Under the pieces are notes generated by a model. The model was not told the origin of the DNA. It made no database searches and saw only the letters and a list, made by a program, of their open reading frames with translations. Of a DNA stretch of 64,000 bases, positions 48,587-57,548 are shown in pieces. The DNA comes from Brevundimonas sp. (GTDB taxonomy: Bacteria; Pseudomonadota; Alphaproteobacteria; Caulobacterales; Caulobacteraceae): contig NZ_JAQSDY010000026.1 of assembly GCF_029946145.1 (NCBI RefSeq), positions 1 through 64,000 of the forward strand. Reading direction: 5' to 3'. The position numbers and the translations under genes are program-made. Within the stretch, counting starts at the first letter, position 1. Every line of letters starts with the position of its first letter.

Positions 48587-49669
48587 TCAGCTCCAGCGGG
48601 CCAGGGCCTCGGCGACCGACAGGGCGGCTCCCTGGGGTTCGGGAGGCGCGTTCGATCCCGCGAACCTGGGGGCCGGGGCGGGCTGGGGCGGGCGGGTGGC
48701 GCTGAAGGTGTTTCGAGCGGCGTTGTGGGGATGGAGCGGCGCTTCGGCGAGCGACAGCACCGGGGTAACACAGGCGTCGGAGCCTTCGAACAGCGCCGCC
48801 CAGTCGTCGCGGTCCCGGGTCGCGAAAGCCGCTTCCAGCCGGGCGTGCAGCGCCGGCCAGTTCGCCATGTCGTATTGCGGGGCTTCGTCCTCGCGGAGGC
48901 CCAGGCCTGTCAGCAGGGCGGCGTAGAACTGCGGCTCCAGGGCTCCGACGGCGACGAACCGGCCGTCGCGGCAGGCGAAGCAGCGATAGAAGGGGGCGCC
49001 GCCGTCCAGCAGATTGGCCCCGCGCGCATCGCTCCACAGGCCGCGGCCCGCGAGCGCGTGGAACAGGCTCATCAGCAGGGCCGAGCCGTCGGTCATGGCG
49101 GCGTCCACGACCCGCCCGGCGCCGGTGCGTCGGGCTTCCAGGAGCCCGGCGAGTACGCCGGTGACCAGCATCATGGCCCCGCCGCCGTAGTCGCCGATCA
49201 GGTTCAGCGGCGGCCGGGGCGGCCGGTCGGGCTCTCCCATGGCGTGGAGGGCCCCGCTCAGGGCGATGTAGTTGATGTCATGCCCGACCTCCGCCGCCTT
49301 GGGCCCCGTCTGGCCCCATCCGGTCACGCGGCCGTAGACGAGACGCGGGTTCCGCGCCGCGCAGACGTCGGGTCCGAGACCCAGCCGTTCCATGACGCCG
49401 GGCCGAAAACCCTCGATCAGGCCGTCCGCAACGGCGATCATGTCGAGGATCCGGGCCTGGTCCCCAGCGTCCTTCAGATTGACGGCGACGGATGATCGTC
49501 CGCGATGAAGAACCTCGCCGCCCACGTCGGAGAACACCGGTGCGCCCGCGCTGGCGCTGCGTGTCAGGCGCAGCACGTCAGCGCCGAGGTCGGCCAGGAC
49601 CATGCCGGCGAAGGTCACTGGCCCGAGGCCGTCGAACTCGATGATGCGCAGGCCGGACAGGGGTTTCAT
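48587..49669 (-). CDS. CaiB/BaiF CoA-transferase family protein, alpha-methylacyl-CoA racemase type
   Basis: A 360-residue class III CoA-transferase fold. LSGLRIIEFDGLGPVTFAGM starts the protein. The AMACR-like active-site histidine is in AAEVGHDINYIALSG and the aspartate in LNLIGDYGGGAMML, a pattern closer to racemases that epimerise 2-methylacyl-CoA thioesters than to CaiB. DAAMTDGSALLM is the substrate region. It stands alone, with no beta-oxidation genes nearby, so the physiological substrate is open. Confidence 0.9.
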   Translation of the reverse strand: MKPLSGLRIIEFDGLGPVTFAGMVLADLGADVLRLTRSASAGAPVFSDVGGEVLHRGRSSVAVNLKDAGDQARILDMIAVADGLIEGFRPGVMERLGLGPDVCAARNPRLVYGRVTGWGQTGPKAAEVGHDINYIALSGALHAMGEPDRPPRPPLNLIGDYGGGAMMLVTGVLAGLLEARRTGAGRVVDAAMTDGSALLMSLFHALAGRGLWSDARGANLLDGGAPFYRCFACRDGRFVAVGALEPQFYAALLTGLGLREDEAPQYDMANWPALHARLEAAFATRDRDDWAALFEGSDACVTPVLSLAEAPLHPHNAARNTFSATRPPQPAPAPRFAGSNAPPEPQGAALSVAEALARWS

Positions 49670-49778
49670 GACCGATGCCTAGCCCGGAGCCCTCAATCCG
49701 TCGACCCGGCGCTTGACCCGGACGCCGGATTGCAACAGAAGGCGCGTCGCCGGGTCGCGAACGCGATCCCGCAGGTGT

Positions 49779-49855
49779 GCGTCCTTAGCTCAGTTGGTTA
49801 GAGCATCTGACTTTTAATCAGAGGGTCCTCGGTTCGAGCCCGAGAGGACGTACCA
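49779..49855 (+). tRNA. tRNA-Lys (anticodon TTT)
   Basis: A 77-base cloverleaf. The acceptor is GCGTCCT/AGGACGT (first pair G-U), the D arm GCTCAGTTGGTTAGAGC, and the anticodon stem TCTGA/TCAGA with loop CTTTTAA. The T arm is CTCGG-TTCGAGC-CCGAG and CCA is encoded. It stands alone between a minus-strand CoA-transferase and a minus-strand small gene. Confidence 0.96.
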
Positions 49856-49876
49856 CCCCCTCTTCAGCACCGGGCG

Positions 49877-50002
49877 TCAGCGCGGCTTCGGCCGGCGCGC
49901 GCGGCACTTCTTGCAGACCAGGGTCCCGGGCTTGGTGCGGCTGTATTTGAAGTCGTGTTGGCACTGCTGCTGCGCGAACCACGTTTTTATGAACTGAAAC
50001 AT
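49877..50002 (-). CDS. small cysteine-containing protein, possible zinc knuckle
   Basis: A 41-residue protein starting MFQFIKTWFAQQQCQHDF and ending in KPGTLVCKKCRARRPKPR. C14, H16 and the CxxC pair at 30-33 could bind zinc, and the tail is strongly basic, which suggests nucleic-acid contact. It is too short to be secure. The arrangement and the codon choice look genuine, but no family is known to me. Confidence 0.5.
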   Translation of the reverse strand: MFQFIKTWFAQQQCQHDFKYSRTKPGTLVCKKCRARRPKPR

Positions 50003-50076
50003 GCAGTGGGAGCCTAACCGGATTTGCGCAGCCGTGAAGCGCTTTCGCCGCGACGCCTGCCGTGGTTGAAGGAGGG

Positions 50077-50631
50077 ATGCGCCCGACCCTGTTCATGCTC
50101 GCGATCGCGACAGTCCTCGCCGGCTGCCAGGCCGGAGGTTCGGCCATGGACGGCGCGCGCCAGTTCGGGGCGGGGCTGGGCGCCGCGGCGACAGCGCCGC
50201 TGGATGACCTGAACCTGCGGCGGGAGTACATCCCGACCGTCCTGTTGCAGGCCGAGGCCAACCCCTACGACCTGCGCAACCTGACCCGGTGCGCCACCAT
50301 CGGGGCCGAGATCGCCCGACTGAACGAGGCGCTGGGGCCAGACACCGACGAGCCGCCCGCGCCGGACGGCTCGTACCTCAGCGAACGGGCGGCGGATGCG
50401 ACGGCGGAGGCGGCGCTGGACGCCGTCCGGGACGCCACGACCGACTTCATCCCGGGCCGCGGCTGGATCCGCCGGCTTTCGGGCGCGGAGCAACACAGCC
50501 GCCACGTCCAGTCCGCCGTCCAGGCGGGGCGGATGCGGCGCAGCTTCCTGAAAGGGGTGGGAATGCAGCGCAACTGCGCCCCGCCCGCCGCTCCGGCGTG
50601 GTTCCGCCCGCGGGGCGGCAGCCAGCGCTAG
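50077..50631 (+). CDS. hypothetical lipoprotein
   Basis: A 184-residue protein with a lipoprotein signal ([16 protein letters not shown]). The mature part is helical: [40 protein letters not shown], and [18 protein letters not shown], then [14 protein letters not shown]. The helical repeats and an amphipathic region suggest a periplasmic scaffold; the function is unknown. GGAGG lies only one base from the chosen ATG, so a GTG 15 bases upstream could be used. It shares a CTAG stop with the convergent tgt. Confidence 0.78.
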   Translation: MRPTLFMLAIATVLAGCQAGGSAMDGARQFGAGLGAAATAPLDDLNLRREYIPTVLLQAEANPYDLRNLTRCATIGAEIARLNEALGPDTDEPPAPDGSYLSERAADATAEAALDAVRDATTDFIPGRGWIRRLSGAEQHSRHVQSAVQAGRMRRSFLKGVGMQRNCAPPAAPAWFRPRGGSQR

Positions 50632-51743
50632 CCGTTGGAGGTATGCCGGGCGTGGAAATCCCGTCGGAAGGCCTCGAAACGGCCCTCGGCGATCGCGGCC
50701 CGCATCGCCGCCGTCAGGGCCTGGAAGAAGGCGATGTTGTGCCAGCTCAGCAGAACCTTGCCGAGGATTTCGTCGGCGCGGATCAGGTGATGCAGATAAG
50801 CTTTTGAATATTGGGATGAAGCGGGGCAGGCGAGGGTAGGGTCCAGCGGGTCCTGGTCCTCGGCGAAGCGGGCGTTCTTGAGGTTCATCGGCCCTTCCCA
50901 GGTCCAGGCCTGGCCGTGGCGGCCGGCACGGGTAGGCAGGACGCAGTCGAACATGTCGACGCCGCGCCAGACCGCCTCCACGAGATCAACGGGCTTGCCG
51001 ACGCCCATCAGATAGCGGGGGCGGTCGGCGGGCAGCATGTCGGGCGCATAGTCCAGGACGTCGCACATGGCCTGATGGCCCTCTCCGACGGCCAGGCCGC
51101 CGATGGCGTAACCGTCGAAGCCGACCTCGCGCAGTCGGTCCGAGGACTCGCGGCGCAGATTTCTGAAGGTCGAGCCCTGCTGGATGCCGAACAGGGCCTG
51201 GGTCTCGCGCACGCCGAAGGCGGCCTTCGAGCGCGCGCCCCAGCGGGCCGACAGTTCCATGGCGGCGCGGGCGGCGGGCTCCTCGGCCGGCCAGGAGACG
51301 CACTGGTCCAGCTGCATGGAGATGTCGGCGCCGATGCGGTCGGCCTGGATCTCGATCGAGCGTTCGGGGCTGAGGACGTGTTTCGAGCCATCGATATGGC
51401 TGGCGAAGGTGACGGCCTCTTCCTTCACCTTCGAAATGCCGGCCAGGGACATGACCTGGAAACCGCCGCTGTCAGTCAGGATCGGCTTGTTCCAGCCCAT
51501 GAATTTGTGCAGCCCGCCCAGCCGCTCCATCCGCTCGGGACCGGGACGCAGCATCAGGTGGTAGGTGTTGCCCAGGATGATGTCGGCGCCGGTCTGGGCG
51601 ACCTGATCCACCGTCATGGCCTTGACCGTGGCGGCGGTGCCGACGGGCATGAACGCGGGCGTGCGGATGTCGCCGCGCGGGGTCTTCAGCACGCCGGTGC
51701 GGGCGCGGCCTTCGGTGGCGGAGATGTCAAAAGGAAAGGGCAT
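50628..51743 (-). CDS. tgt: tRNA-guanine transglycosylase with incomplete zinc site
   Basis: Exchanges G34 for preQ1 in tRNAs that read NAU and NAC codons. The 371-residue TIM barrel has the catalytic aspartates in [13 protein letters not shown] and [16 protein letters not shown]. The family zinc motif CxCxxC reads LACPAS: only the middle cysteine (306) and the later His335 remain, and Leu304 and Ser309 replace the outer cysteines. The DNA here (50796-50819) is unusually AT-rich for this genome. queA lies upstream on the same strand, which supports the queuosine role. Confidence 0.95.
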   Translation of the reverse strand: MPFPFDISATEGRARTGVLKTPRGDIRTPAFMPVGTAATVKAMTVDQVAQTGADIILGNTYHLMLRPGPERMERLGGLHKFMGWNKPILTDSGGFQVMSLAGISKVKEEAVTFASHIDGSKHVLSPERSIEIQADRIGADISMQLDQCVSWPAEEPAARAAMELSARWGARSKAAFGVRETQALFGIQQGSTFRNLRRESSDRLREVGFDGYAIGGLAVGEGHQAMCDVLDYAPDMLPADRPRYLMGVGKPVDLVEAVWRGVDMFDCVLPTRAGRHGQAWTWEGPMNLKNARFAEDQDPLDPTLACPASSQYSKAYLHHLIRADEILGKVLLSWHNIAFFQALTAAMRAAIAEGRFEAFRRDFHARHTSNG

Positions 51744-51804
51744 GGGGCGGTGGCCTTAGCGCCTAAAGCCCGGCGCGTCACCTCGGAGCCCGGGCGGGCT
51801 TGGT

Positions 51805-52089
51805 TCAGGCCTTGGGCTGCCTCGGCAGGAAGCGACGCCAGCCCAGCACCACCGCGGCGCCGAGAGCCGAGATCGCCGCGTTCATGAACAGGGCGAAGCA
51901 GAGCAGGAAAATCAGCACACTGATCGCCCCGACCGGCGTCGTGGCCGGAACGCCGTTCATGTTGAAGAGCCCCGGAGAGAGCACCGCCAGAATCAGGCCC
52001 AGAAGGGTCGCGGCGACCTGAAAGCTCGCCGCGACGAGGAAGGTGGTCGTGAAGAGGCCGCCAAACGACGCTGTGCGGATGTAGTGCAT
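51805..52089 (-). CDS. two-helix membrane protein between queA and tgt
   Basis: A 94-residue protein with two or three membrane helices (GLFTTTFLVAASFQVAATLLGLILAVLSP in two spans, then SVLIFLLCFALFMNAAISALGAAVVLG) and a basic end. No family is recognised. It starts 14 bases after the queA stop and ends 61 bases before tgt, so it is probably co-transcribed with the two queuosine genes. A link to precursor uptake is possible but unproven. Confidence 0.72.
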   Translation of the reverse strand: MHYIRTASFGGLFTTTFLVAASFQVAATLLGLILAVLSPGLFNMNGVPATTPVGAISVLIFLLCFALFMNAAISALGAAVVLGWRRFLPRQPKA

Positions 52090-52103
52090 GAAGTCCCCCC
52101 GGA

Positions 52104-53192
52104 TCAGTCGGTCCGGAATAGCAGGCTGCCGTCCCCGTAGGAATAGAAGCGGTAGCCGTCCCTCACCGCATGGGCATAGGCCGCCTTCATCGTCTCCAGG
52201 CCGGCGAAGGCGCTAACGAGCATGAACAGGGTCGATTTCGGCAGGTGGAAATTGGTCATCAGCACGTCGACGGCGCGGAATCGGTAGCCAGGGGTGATGA
52301 ATATCGCCGTATCGCCGTGGAAGGGCCGGATCTCACCGGCCTCCGTCGCAGCGCTCTCCAGCAGGCGGAGGCTGGTGGTGCCGACGCAGACGATGCGACC
52401 GCCGGCGGCGTGGACGGCGTTCAGGGCGGCGGCGGTTTGGGCGGAGACCTCGCCCCACTCGGAATGCATCCTGTGGTCGGCGGTGTCGTCGGCCTTGACC
52501 GGCAGGAAGGTGCCGGCCCCCACGTGCAGGGTCACCGCATGGGTCGAGACGCCCTTCGCCTCGATCGCCGCCATCAGGGCCGGGGTGAAATGCAGGCCGG
52601 CCGTCGGCGCGGCGACCGAGCCGTCCCATTTGGCGAACAGGGTCTGATAGTCCGACCGGTCGCGGTCGTCCTCGGCCCGTTTCGCGGCGATATAGGGGGG
52701 CAGGGGCATGACCCCGACATCGCGAATGGCCTCGTCGAGTGCAGGGCCCGCGAGGTCGAAACACAGGATGACCAGGCCGTCGTCGCCCTTGTCGACCGCG
52801 GTCGCGTCGAGGCGGCCGAGCAGGCAGGCGCCGTCACTCGCAGCGCCAAACCGGATGCGGTCCCCCGCCTTGATCCGCTTGCCGGGCTTCATGAAGGCCG
52901 ACCAGACGTCGGGCGCGTCGCGGTGATGCAGGGTGGCCTCGACGGCGACGGTCAGGGTCTCGCCTTCCTGGCCGACCCGCTCGCGCACCCCCGACAGCCG
53001 CGCCGGGATCACCCGCGTGTCATTGAACACCAGGGCGTCGCCGGGGCGCAGGAAGTCGGGCAGGTCGCGGACGATCCGGTCTTCCAGCCCGCCGTCGCGC
53101 ACCACCAGCAGGCGCGCGGAATCCCGCGGCTCGGCGGGGCGGAGCGCGATGTGGTCGTCCGGCAGGTCGAAATCGAAATCGGCGGTGCGCAT
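52104..53192 (-). CDS. queA: S-adenosylmethionine:tRNA ribosyltransferase-isomerase
   Basis: Adds the epoxycyclopentanediol moiety to preQ1 in tRNA (queuosine pathway), 362 residues. Motifs: [56 protein letters not shown] (in outline) and [18 protein letters not shown], all typical of QueA. The gene leads the minus-strand queA-membrane protein-tgt unit. It is divergent from the histidine kinase gene. Confidence 0.97.
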   Translation of the reverse strand: MRTADFDFDLPDDHIALRPAEPRDSARLLVVRDGGLEDRIVRDLPDFLRPGDALVFNDTRVIPARLSGVRERVGQEGETLTVAVEATLHHRDAPDVWSAFMKPGKRIKAGDRIRFGAASDGACLLGRLDATAVDKGDDGLVILCFDLAGPALDEAIRDVGVMPLPPYIAAKRAEDDRDRSDYQTLFAKWDGSVAAPTAGLHFTPALMAAIEAKGVSTHAVTLHVGAGTFLPVKADDTADHRMHSEWGEVSAQTAAALNAVHAAGGRIVCVGTTSLRLLESAATEAGEIRPFHGDTAIFITPGYRFRAVDVLMTNFHLPKSTLFMLVSAFAGLETMKAAYAHAVRDGYRFYSYGDGSLLFRTD

Positions 53193-53232
53193 GGGTTGGC
53201 GTCACGCACACGAGGCGATCAGTCAAGCCTTG

Positions 53233-53257
53233 GGAACTCCCCACGTTTGCCCCCGTT
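53233..53257 (+). promoter_or_regulatory. predicted EcfG/SigT-type general stress promoter
   Basis: GGAAC (53233-53237), 16 bases, then CGTT (53254-53257), an exact match to the alphaproteobacterial general stress sigma factor consensus GGAAC-N16/17-CGTT. It points toward the histidine kinase gene, whose ATG lies about 85 bases downstream. It is on the plus strand, opposite to queA. Confidence 0.7.
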
Positions 53258-53341
53258 CAGGAGACCGTCGGTATGATCCGCGATTTGCGGAACCGACCCG
53301 GTGGGCGATAGATGATCTTCGCGCCGATGTGAGTTCGTTGA

Positions 53342-54469
53342 ATGCCTGTCCCGATTGATGTCGCCGGCGAAGGTCGCGAAGCTCTCCGTCTTGACGCTGT
53401 CAGGCGCTATGACATCCTCGATACGCCTCCGGACGGGTCGTTTGATCGCCTGGCCGCCATCGCGGCTCGCCGGTTCAGGACGCCGATCGCCATCATCAGC
53501 ATCGTTGACAACGACCGCATCTGGTTCAAGTCGCACCACGGCCTCGACGTTTCCGAGATCGATCGGGCGCCCGGTCTGTGCGCGTCTGCGATCCTGTCGA
53601 CCGAGACCTATGTCCTGACCGACGCCAAGCTGGATCCCCGGTCACTGGCCAATCCGCTGGTCGCGGGCGAGTTCGGATTGCGGTTCTATGCCGCCGCGCC
53701 GCTGACCACCCATGACGGCTTCAACCTCGGGACGTTGTGCGTCATCGATTTCGAACCCCGCGAACCCGATGAGGGGGCCGTGAACGATCTCACCGACCTG
53801 GCCTCGGTGGTCATGGACCAGATGGAACTCCGGCGAGCCTCGCGACAGGCGGCCGCGCACGCGGATTTGATGTCGCGGGAGATCGACCATCGCGTCGCCA
53901 ACAGCCTGCAGTTCGTCTCCTCCCTTCTGGTCATGCAAAGCCGCGCATCGGGGTCGATGGATGCCCCGGAGCAGTTGCGGATCGCCGCCAACCGGGTCGC
54001 GACCGTGGCCCGGATTCATCGAAATTTCTACGCCGAGGAGGGGATCGAGATTGAAGTCCTGGCCTTCCTGAGGCGGCTGAGCGCCGATCTGTCGGACGCC
54101 CTGGACCGCAAGATCACCGTCGAAGGCGCGGAGTCGCTCCTGCCTTCGGGGATGGTGCAATCGCTCGGACTGGTCGCCAACGAGCTGATCACCAACGCGG
54201 CCAAATATGGCGAGGGCGAGATCGGTGTGGAGTATCGCCTGATTAACGGCGTGCACGACCTCTGCGTCTCGAATGACGGACCGCCGCTGCCGGATACGTT
54301 TGACCCGGCCGCCAGCACCGGCCTTGGGATGAAGGTGGTCGTCAGCCTGACGGCGCAAATGGGCGGCACGTTGAAGTGCGAGCAGAAGAACGAGGACGGG
54401 GGTGCGCGGTTCAGGCTGACCTTCCCGCGACTCTGGCAGGGCTCGCGCGGCAGTGACGCGGGGCGGTGA
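53342..54469 (+). CDS. GAF-domain histidine kinase, HWE/HisKA_2 type
   Basis: A soluble 375-residue sensor kinase. The N-terminal GAF domain (about 20-165) has FDRLAAIAARRFRTPIAIIS and LGTLCVIDFEPREP. The dimerisation helix has the phospho-His in REIDHRVANSLQFVSSLLV, characteristic of HisKA_2/HWE kinases. The ATP-binding part shows GLVANELITNAAKYGEGEI and STGLGMKVV. No membrane segment is found. This kinase class feeds the PhyR general stress pathway in alphaproteobacteria, and the upstream promoter fits. No cognate regulator is adjacent. Confidence 0.92.
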   Translation: MPVPIDVAGEGREALRLDAVRRYDILDTPPDGSFDRLAAIAARRFRTPIAIISIVDNDRIWFKSHHGLDVSEIDRAPGLCASAILSTETYVLTDAKLDPRSLANPLVAGEFGLRFYAAAPLTTHDGFNLGTLCVIDFEPREPDEGAVNDLTDLASVVMDQMELRRASRQAAAHADLMSREIDHRVANSLQFVSSLLVMQSRASGSMDAPEQLRIAANRVATVARIHRNFYAEEGIEIEVLAFLRRLSADLSDALDRKITVEGAESLLPSGMVQSLGLVANELITNAAKYGEGEIGVEYRLINGVHDLCVSNDGPPLPDTFDPAASTGLGMKVVVSLTAQMGGTLKCEQKNEDGGARFRLTFPRLWQGSRGSDAGR

Positions 54470-54483
54470 CCGCCGGCCCGTGT

Positions 54484-54600
54484 CCCTGCAAACCCCGCCC
54501 ATGCTGCAGAACCTCGAAACCCTCGCGCGCGACGCCAGGTCCTCGCCGTTCGAACAGGCCCGAAATCTGCTGGCCCAAGTGCTTGAGAGGCGGCTGTCGG
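54484..54600 (+). repeat. direct repeat copy 1 (lysK 5' end)
   Basis: Copy of the lysK 5' region. Over the first 96 coding bases it matches the true lysK start in 87 positions, and similarity continues about 20 bases upstream of the ATG. Its partner lies about 750 bases downstream, and the DUF305 gene sits between the two. Confidence 0.9.
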
Positions 54601-54632
54601 ACAGGCGCGCGGGGACCACCCGCGTGTCGTGA
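54501..54632 (+). pseudogene. lysK: truncated lysK fragment
   Basis: An open frame of 43 codons beginning MLQNLETLARDARSSPFEQA, nearly identical to the first 32 residues of LysK, then diverging (LSDRRAGTTRVS) to a TGA. It lacks the catalytic domain, so it cannot be an active synthetase. It could be expressed as a short peptide, though nothing suggests a function. The most likely origin is a duplication at the lysK start. Confidence 0.85.
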
Positions 54633-54657
54633 AGACCAGGGCGCCCTTGCCGCCGCC

Positions 54658-55152
54658 TCACTGCGTCGCGGCGCTCGGCGGCAGGTCGGGGGCGCCGGCG
54701 GGCGGCGGTTCGCGTGACAGGTCGGCGATCAGGGCGTCCATCTCGGCGATCTCGCGCACCTGGGCCTCGATGATTTCGTCAGCCAGCTGTCGGACGCGGG
54801 GATCCCGGATATGGGCGCGTTCGCTGGTCAGAATGGCGATCGAGTGGTGGGGGATCATGGCCCTCATATAGGCGACATCCCCGACGGTCGCCTGACTGCG
54901 CACCAGCCACAGCGAACCGGCGAAGACCACGATGGAGAGGGCGATGATCGTCTGGTTGATCCGCGTCTTCTCATACATGGACCACATGAACCCCATCATG
55001 ATGGCCGCCATGACCGCCCCCATCATCAGCGCCATGTACAGCCGCGTCTCGCTGAAGCGGACGTGGTCGATCTCGTAGGTGTTGAGAAACATCAGTCCGT
55101 ACATGACGATGGTCGAGACGAGGATCATTGCGGCGAAACGGCGATAGGTCAT
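54658..55152 (-). CDS. DUF305 domain membrane protein
   Basis: A 164-residue protein with three N-terminal membrane helices (about 7-23, 39-58 and 68-85, with SLWLVRSQ after the third) and a C-terminal DUF305 segment. The DUF305 core has AYMRAMIPHHSIAILTSERA, with the HH and Met motifs, and VRQLADEIIEAQVREIAEMD. DUF305 proteins are ferritin-like four-helix bundles sometimes linked to copper. The gene lies on the opposite strand to lysK, between two copies of the lysK 5' end. Confidence 0.88.
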   Translation of the reverse strand: MTYRRFAAMILVSTIVMYGLMFLNTYEIDHVRFSETRLYMALMMGAVMAAIMMGFMWSMYEKTRINQTIIALSIVVFAGSLWLVRSQATVGDVAYMRAMIPHHSIAILTSERAHIRDPRVRQLADEIIEAQVREIAEMDALIADLSREPPPAGAPDLPPSAATQ

Positions 55153-55233
55153 GATGGCCTCTCTAAGAATGGGAGCGCCGGGATAACGCCTTCGTTCGTA
55201 CCTTGATCCTCGCCGTTGACCCGCCGCCCCCGA

Positions 55234-55354
55234 CCCTGCAAAGCCCCTTCCCATGCTGCAGAACCTCGAAACCCTCGCGCGCGAAGCCAGGTCCTGGCCG
55301 TTCGAACAGGCCCGCAATCTGCTGGACCATGTGCTGAAGAAGCGGCTCAGCGAC
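55234..55354 (+). repeat. direct repeat copy 2 (true lysK 5' end)
   Basis: The functional lysK start with about 19 upstream bases (CCCTGCAAAG...). It pairs with the diverged copy near 54,500. The two copies are in the same orientation and flank the DUF305 gene. Confidence 0.9.
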
Positions 55355-56926
55355 GCAGAGCGGAATGCGGCGAAACTGCTGATCGACGCCGGCAAGGCCG
55401 ACGAGGCGTTGGCGACGTTCGAGGCGCTGCGGGCGCCCGTGGTCTTCGAGACGGGCTACGGCCCGTCCGGCCTGCCGCATATGGGCACCTTCGGCGAGGT
55501 GGCGCGCACCACCATGGTGCGCAACGCCTTCCGCGCCCTGACCGGTGACCACTGGTCGACGCGGCTGATCGCCTTCTCGGACGACATGGACGGGCTGCGC
55601 AAGGTTCCGGAAGGCGTTCCCAATCCGGAGATGCTGGCCGAGGACCTGCACAAGCCCTTGACCGTGGTGCGCGACCCGTTCGGCACCCACGACAGCTTCG
55701 GGGCCCACAACAACGCCCGCCTGCGCGCCTTCCTCGACGGCTTCGGCTTTGAGTACGAGTTTCTGTCCTCGACCGAGCAGTACAAGTCCGGCCGCTTCGA
55801 CGCGACGCTGCTGACCCTGCTGGAGCGGTTCGACGCGGTTCAGGCGATCATGCTGCCGACCCTCGGCGAAGAGCGCCGCGCCACCTATTCGCCCTTCCTG
55901 CCGGTCAGCCCCGTCACCGGCCATGTGCTGCAGGTGCCGACGCTGGAGCGCAACGTGGAGAAAGGGACCATCGTCTTCGACGATCCCGCCGGCGGCCGCA
56001 CCGAAGTCCCCGTCGCCGGCGGCCATGTGAAGCTGCAGTGGAAACCCGACTGGGCCATGCGCTGGACGGCGCTGGACGTCGACTACGAGATGTCGGGCAA
56101 GGACCTGATCGAGAGCGTGCGCGAGAGTTCGAAGGTCTGCCGCGCGCTGGGCGGCGTGCCGCCCGAGGGGTTCAACTACGAGCTCTTCCTCGATGTCGAA
56201 GGGAAGAAGATCTCCAAGTCGAAGGGCAACGGCCTGACGATGGAGCAATGGCTGCGCTACGGCACGCCGGAGTCGCTGAGCTGGTACATGTTCCAGTCGC
56301 CGAAGTCGGCCAAGAGCCTGCATTTCAACGTCATCCCGCGCGCGATCGACGACTATCTGGCGGCCATCGAGGCCTGGAAGACCCAGGAGCCGGCCAAGCG
56401 GATCGACAACGCCGTCTGGTCGATCCACTCAGGCGCGCCGCCGGCCCACACCTCGCCGGTGTCGTTCGCGCTGCTGCTGAACCTGGTCGGCGTGGCCAAT
56501 GCGTCCAGCAAGGCCCAGCTGTGGGCCTATTTCGCCAAATACCTGCCCGAGGCGACGCCGCAGACCGAGCCCCTGCTGGACCAGCTGATGGAGCGGGCGC
56601 TGAACTATTACGAGGACTTCGTGAAACCGACGAAGTCGTACCGCCTGCCCGACGACAGGGAGAAGGCGGCGCTGCTGAATCTGGCGGCTCGGTTGAAGGC
56701 CCTGCCGTCGGACACCACGGACGGCGAGCTGATCCAGGGCGAGGTCTACGCCGTCGGTAAGGAACACGCGTTCGAACCGCTGCGCGGCTGGTTCGGGGCG
56801 CTGTACGAGGTGCTTCTGGGCGCGTCACAGGGGCCGCGGTTCGGTTCGTTCGCGGCCATCTACGGCCTGCCCCAGACGATCCGGCTGATCGAGGCCGGCG
56901 CGAATGGCGAGCTGACCGCCGCGTGA
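55253..56926 (+). CDS. lysK: lysyl-tRNA synthetase, class I
   Basis: Class I LysRS, used in archaea and alphaproteobacteria instead of the class II enzyme, 557 residues. The HIGH-like motif is in GYGPSGLPHMGTFGEV and the KMSKS-like motif in KKISKSKGNGLT. The C-terminal helical domain binds the anticodon. An ATG start is preceded by a C-rich leader with no clear ribosome site. A near-identical 5' fragment lies upstream. The SH3 gene follows after 123 bases. Confidence 0.97.
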   Translation: MLQNLETLAREARSWPFEQARNLLDHVLKKRLSDAERNAAKLLIDAGKADEALATFEALRAPVVFETGYGPSGLPHMGTFGEVARTTMVRNAFRALTGDHWSTRLIAFSDDMDGLRKVPEGVPNPEMLAEDLHKPLTVVRDPFGTHDSFGAHNNARLRAFLDGFGFEYEFLSSTEQYKSGRFDATLLTLLERFDAVQAIMLPTLGEERRATYSPFLPVSPVTGHVLQVPTLERNVEKGTIVFDDPAGGRTEVPVAGGHVKLQWKPDWAMRWTALDVDYEMSGKDLIESVRESSKVCRALGGVPPEGFNYELFLDVEGKKISKSKGNGLTMEQWLRYGTPESLSWYMFQSPKSAKSLHFNVIPRAIDDYLAAIEAWKTQEPAKRIDNAVWSIHSGAPPAHTSPVSFALLLNLVGVANASSKAQLWAYFAKYLPEATPQTEPLLDQLMERALNYYEDFVKPTKSYRLPDDREKAALLNLAARLKALPSDTTDGELIQGEVYAVGKEHAFEPLRGWFGALYEVLLGASQGPRFGSFAAIYGLPQTIRLIEAGANGELTAA

Positions 56927-57049
56927 CATTCCGGGCGCGGCCCGTGGGTAACGTACATGAACCGAATATAACGGCGACGCACCGGGAGCCTTCATCCGCC
57001 ACGGGGCATTGTGCCTGTCATCGACCAACCTCGATGAATTGGAGAGACC

Positions 57050-57526
57050 ATGTCGAAGTTCATGAACACCACCCTGGCCACCGCCGCCGCCCTGGCAGCC
57101 CTGGTGACCGCGGTCCCGACCGCCTCGATGGCCCAACAGGCCAACGGCATCACCAACTGCGACGCTCCCGGCGGACGTCAGCGCACTGGCGCCCTGATCG
57201 GCGCGGTCATCGGCGGCCTGGCCGGCAGCCGGATTTCGTCCAATGAACGCACCCTCGGCGCCGTGGCCGGCGCGGGCGCCGGCGCCGCCGCCGGCTCCTA
57301 CATCGGCTGCAACCAGCAGCGCGCCCGGGCCGACGCCACGGCCAGCAGCGGCGCCCAGTACCGCGCCACGTCCAATCTGCGCATCCGCTCGGGCCCCGGC
57401 ACCAACTATCGCCAGGCGGGCTCGCTGCGCGCCGGCCAGCCGTTCGCCGTCATCGGCTCGCAGGGCGAATGGGTCCAGATCGCCGGCGGCGGTTGGGTGA
57501 ACGCCAACTACGTCACCGCCAACTAG
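57050..57526 (+). CDS. secreted bacterial SH3 domain protein with glycine zipper
   Basis: A 158-residue envelope protein. Signal peptide of about 28 residues (cut after SMAQ). A glycine-zipper stretch (GALIGAVIGGLAGSR and GAGAGAAAGSYIGC, about 48-85) may insert in the membrane. A C-terminal SH3b domain (about 100-158) with LRIRSGPGTNYRQAGSLRAG and WVQIAGGGWVNANYV follows. Such proteins bind peptidoglycan or metals. GGAGAG lies upstream of the ATG; a second ATG four codons in could also serve. A terminator follows. Confidence 0.9.
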   Translation: MSKFMNTTLATAAALAALVTAVPTASMAQQANGITNCDAPGGRQRTGALIGAVIGGLAGSRISSNERTLGAVAGAGAGAAAGSYIGCNQQRARADATASSGAQYRATSNLRIRSGPGTNYRQAGSLRAGQPFAVIGSQGEWVQIAGGGWVNANYVTAN

Positions 57527-57548
57527 GGCGATCCGACACACAGACATC

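Noticed and set aside
56926..57050. EcfG-type promoter upstream of the SH3 gene
   Set aside because: GAACC and AACG occur but not at the GGAAC-N16/17-CGTT spacing or order.
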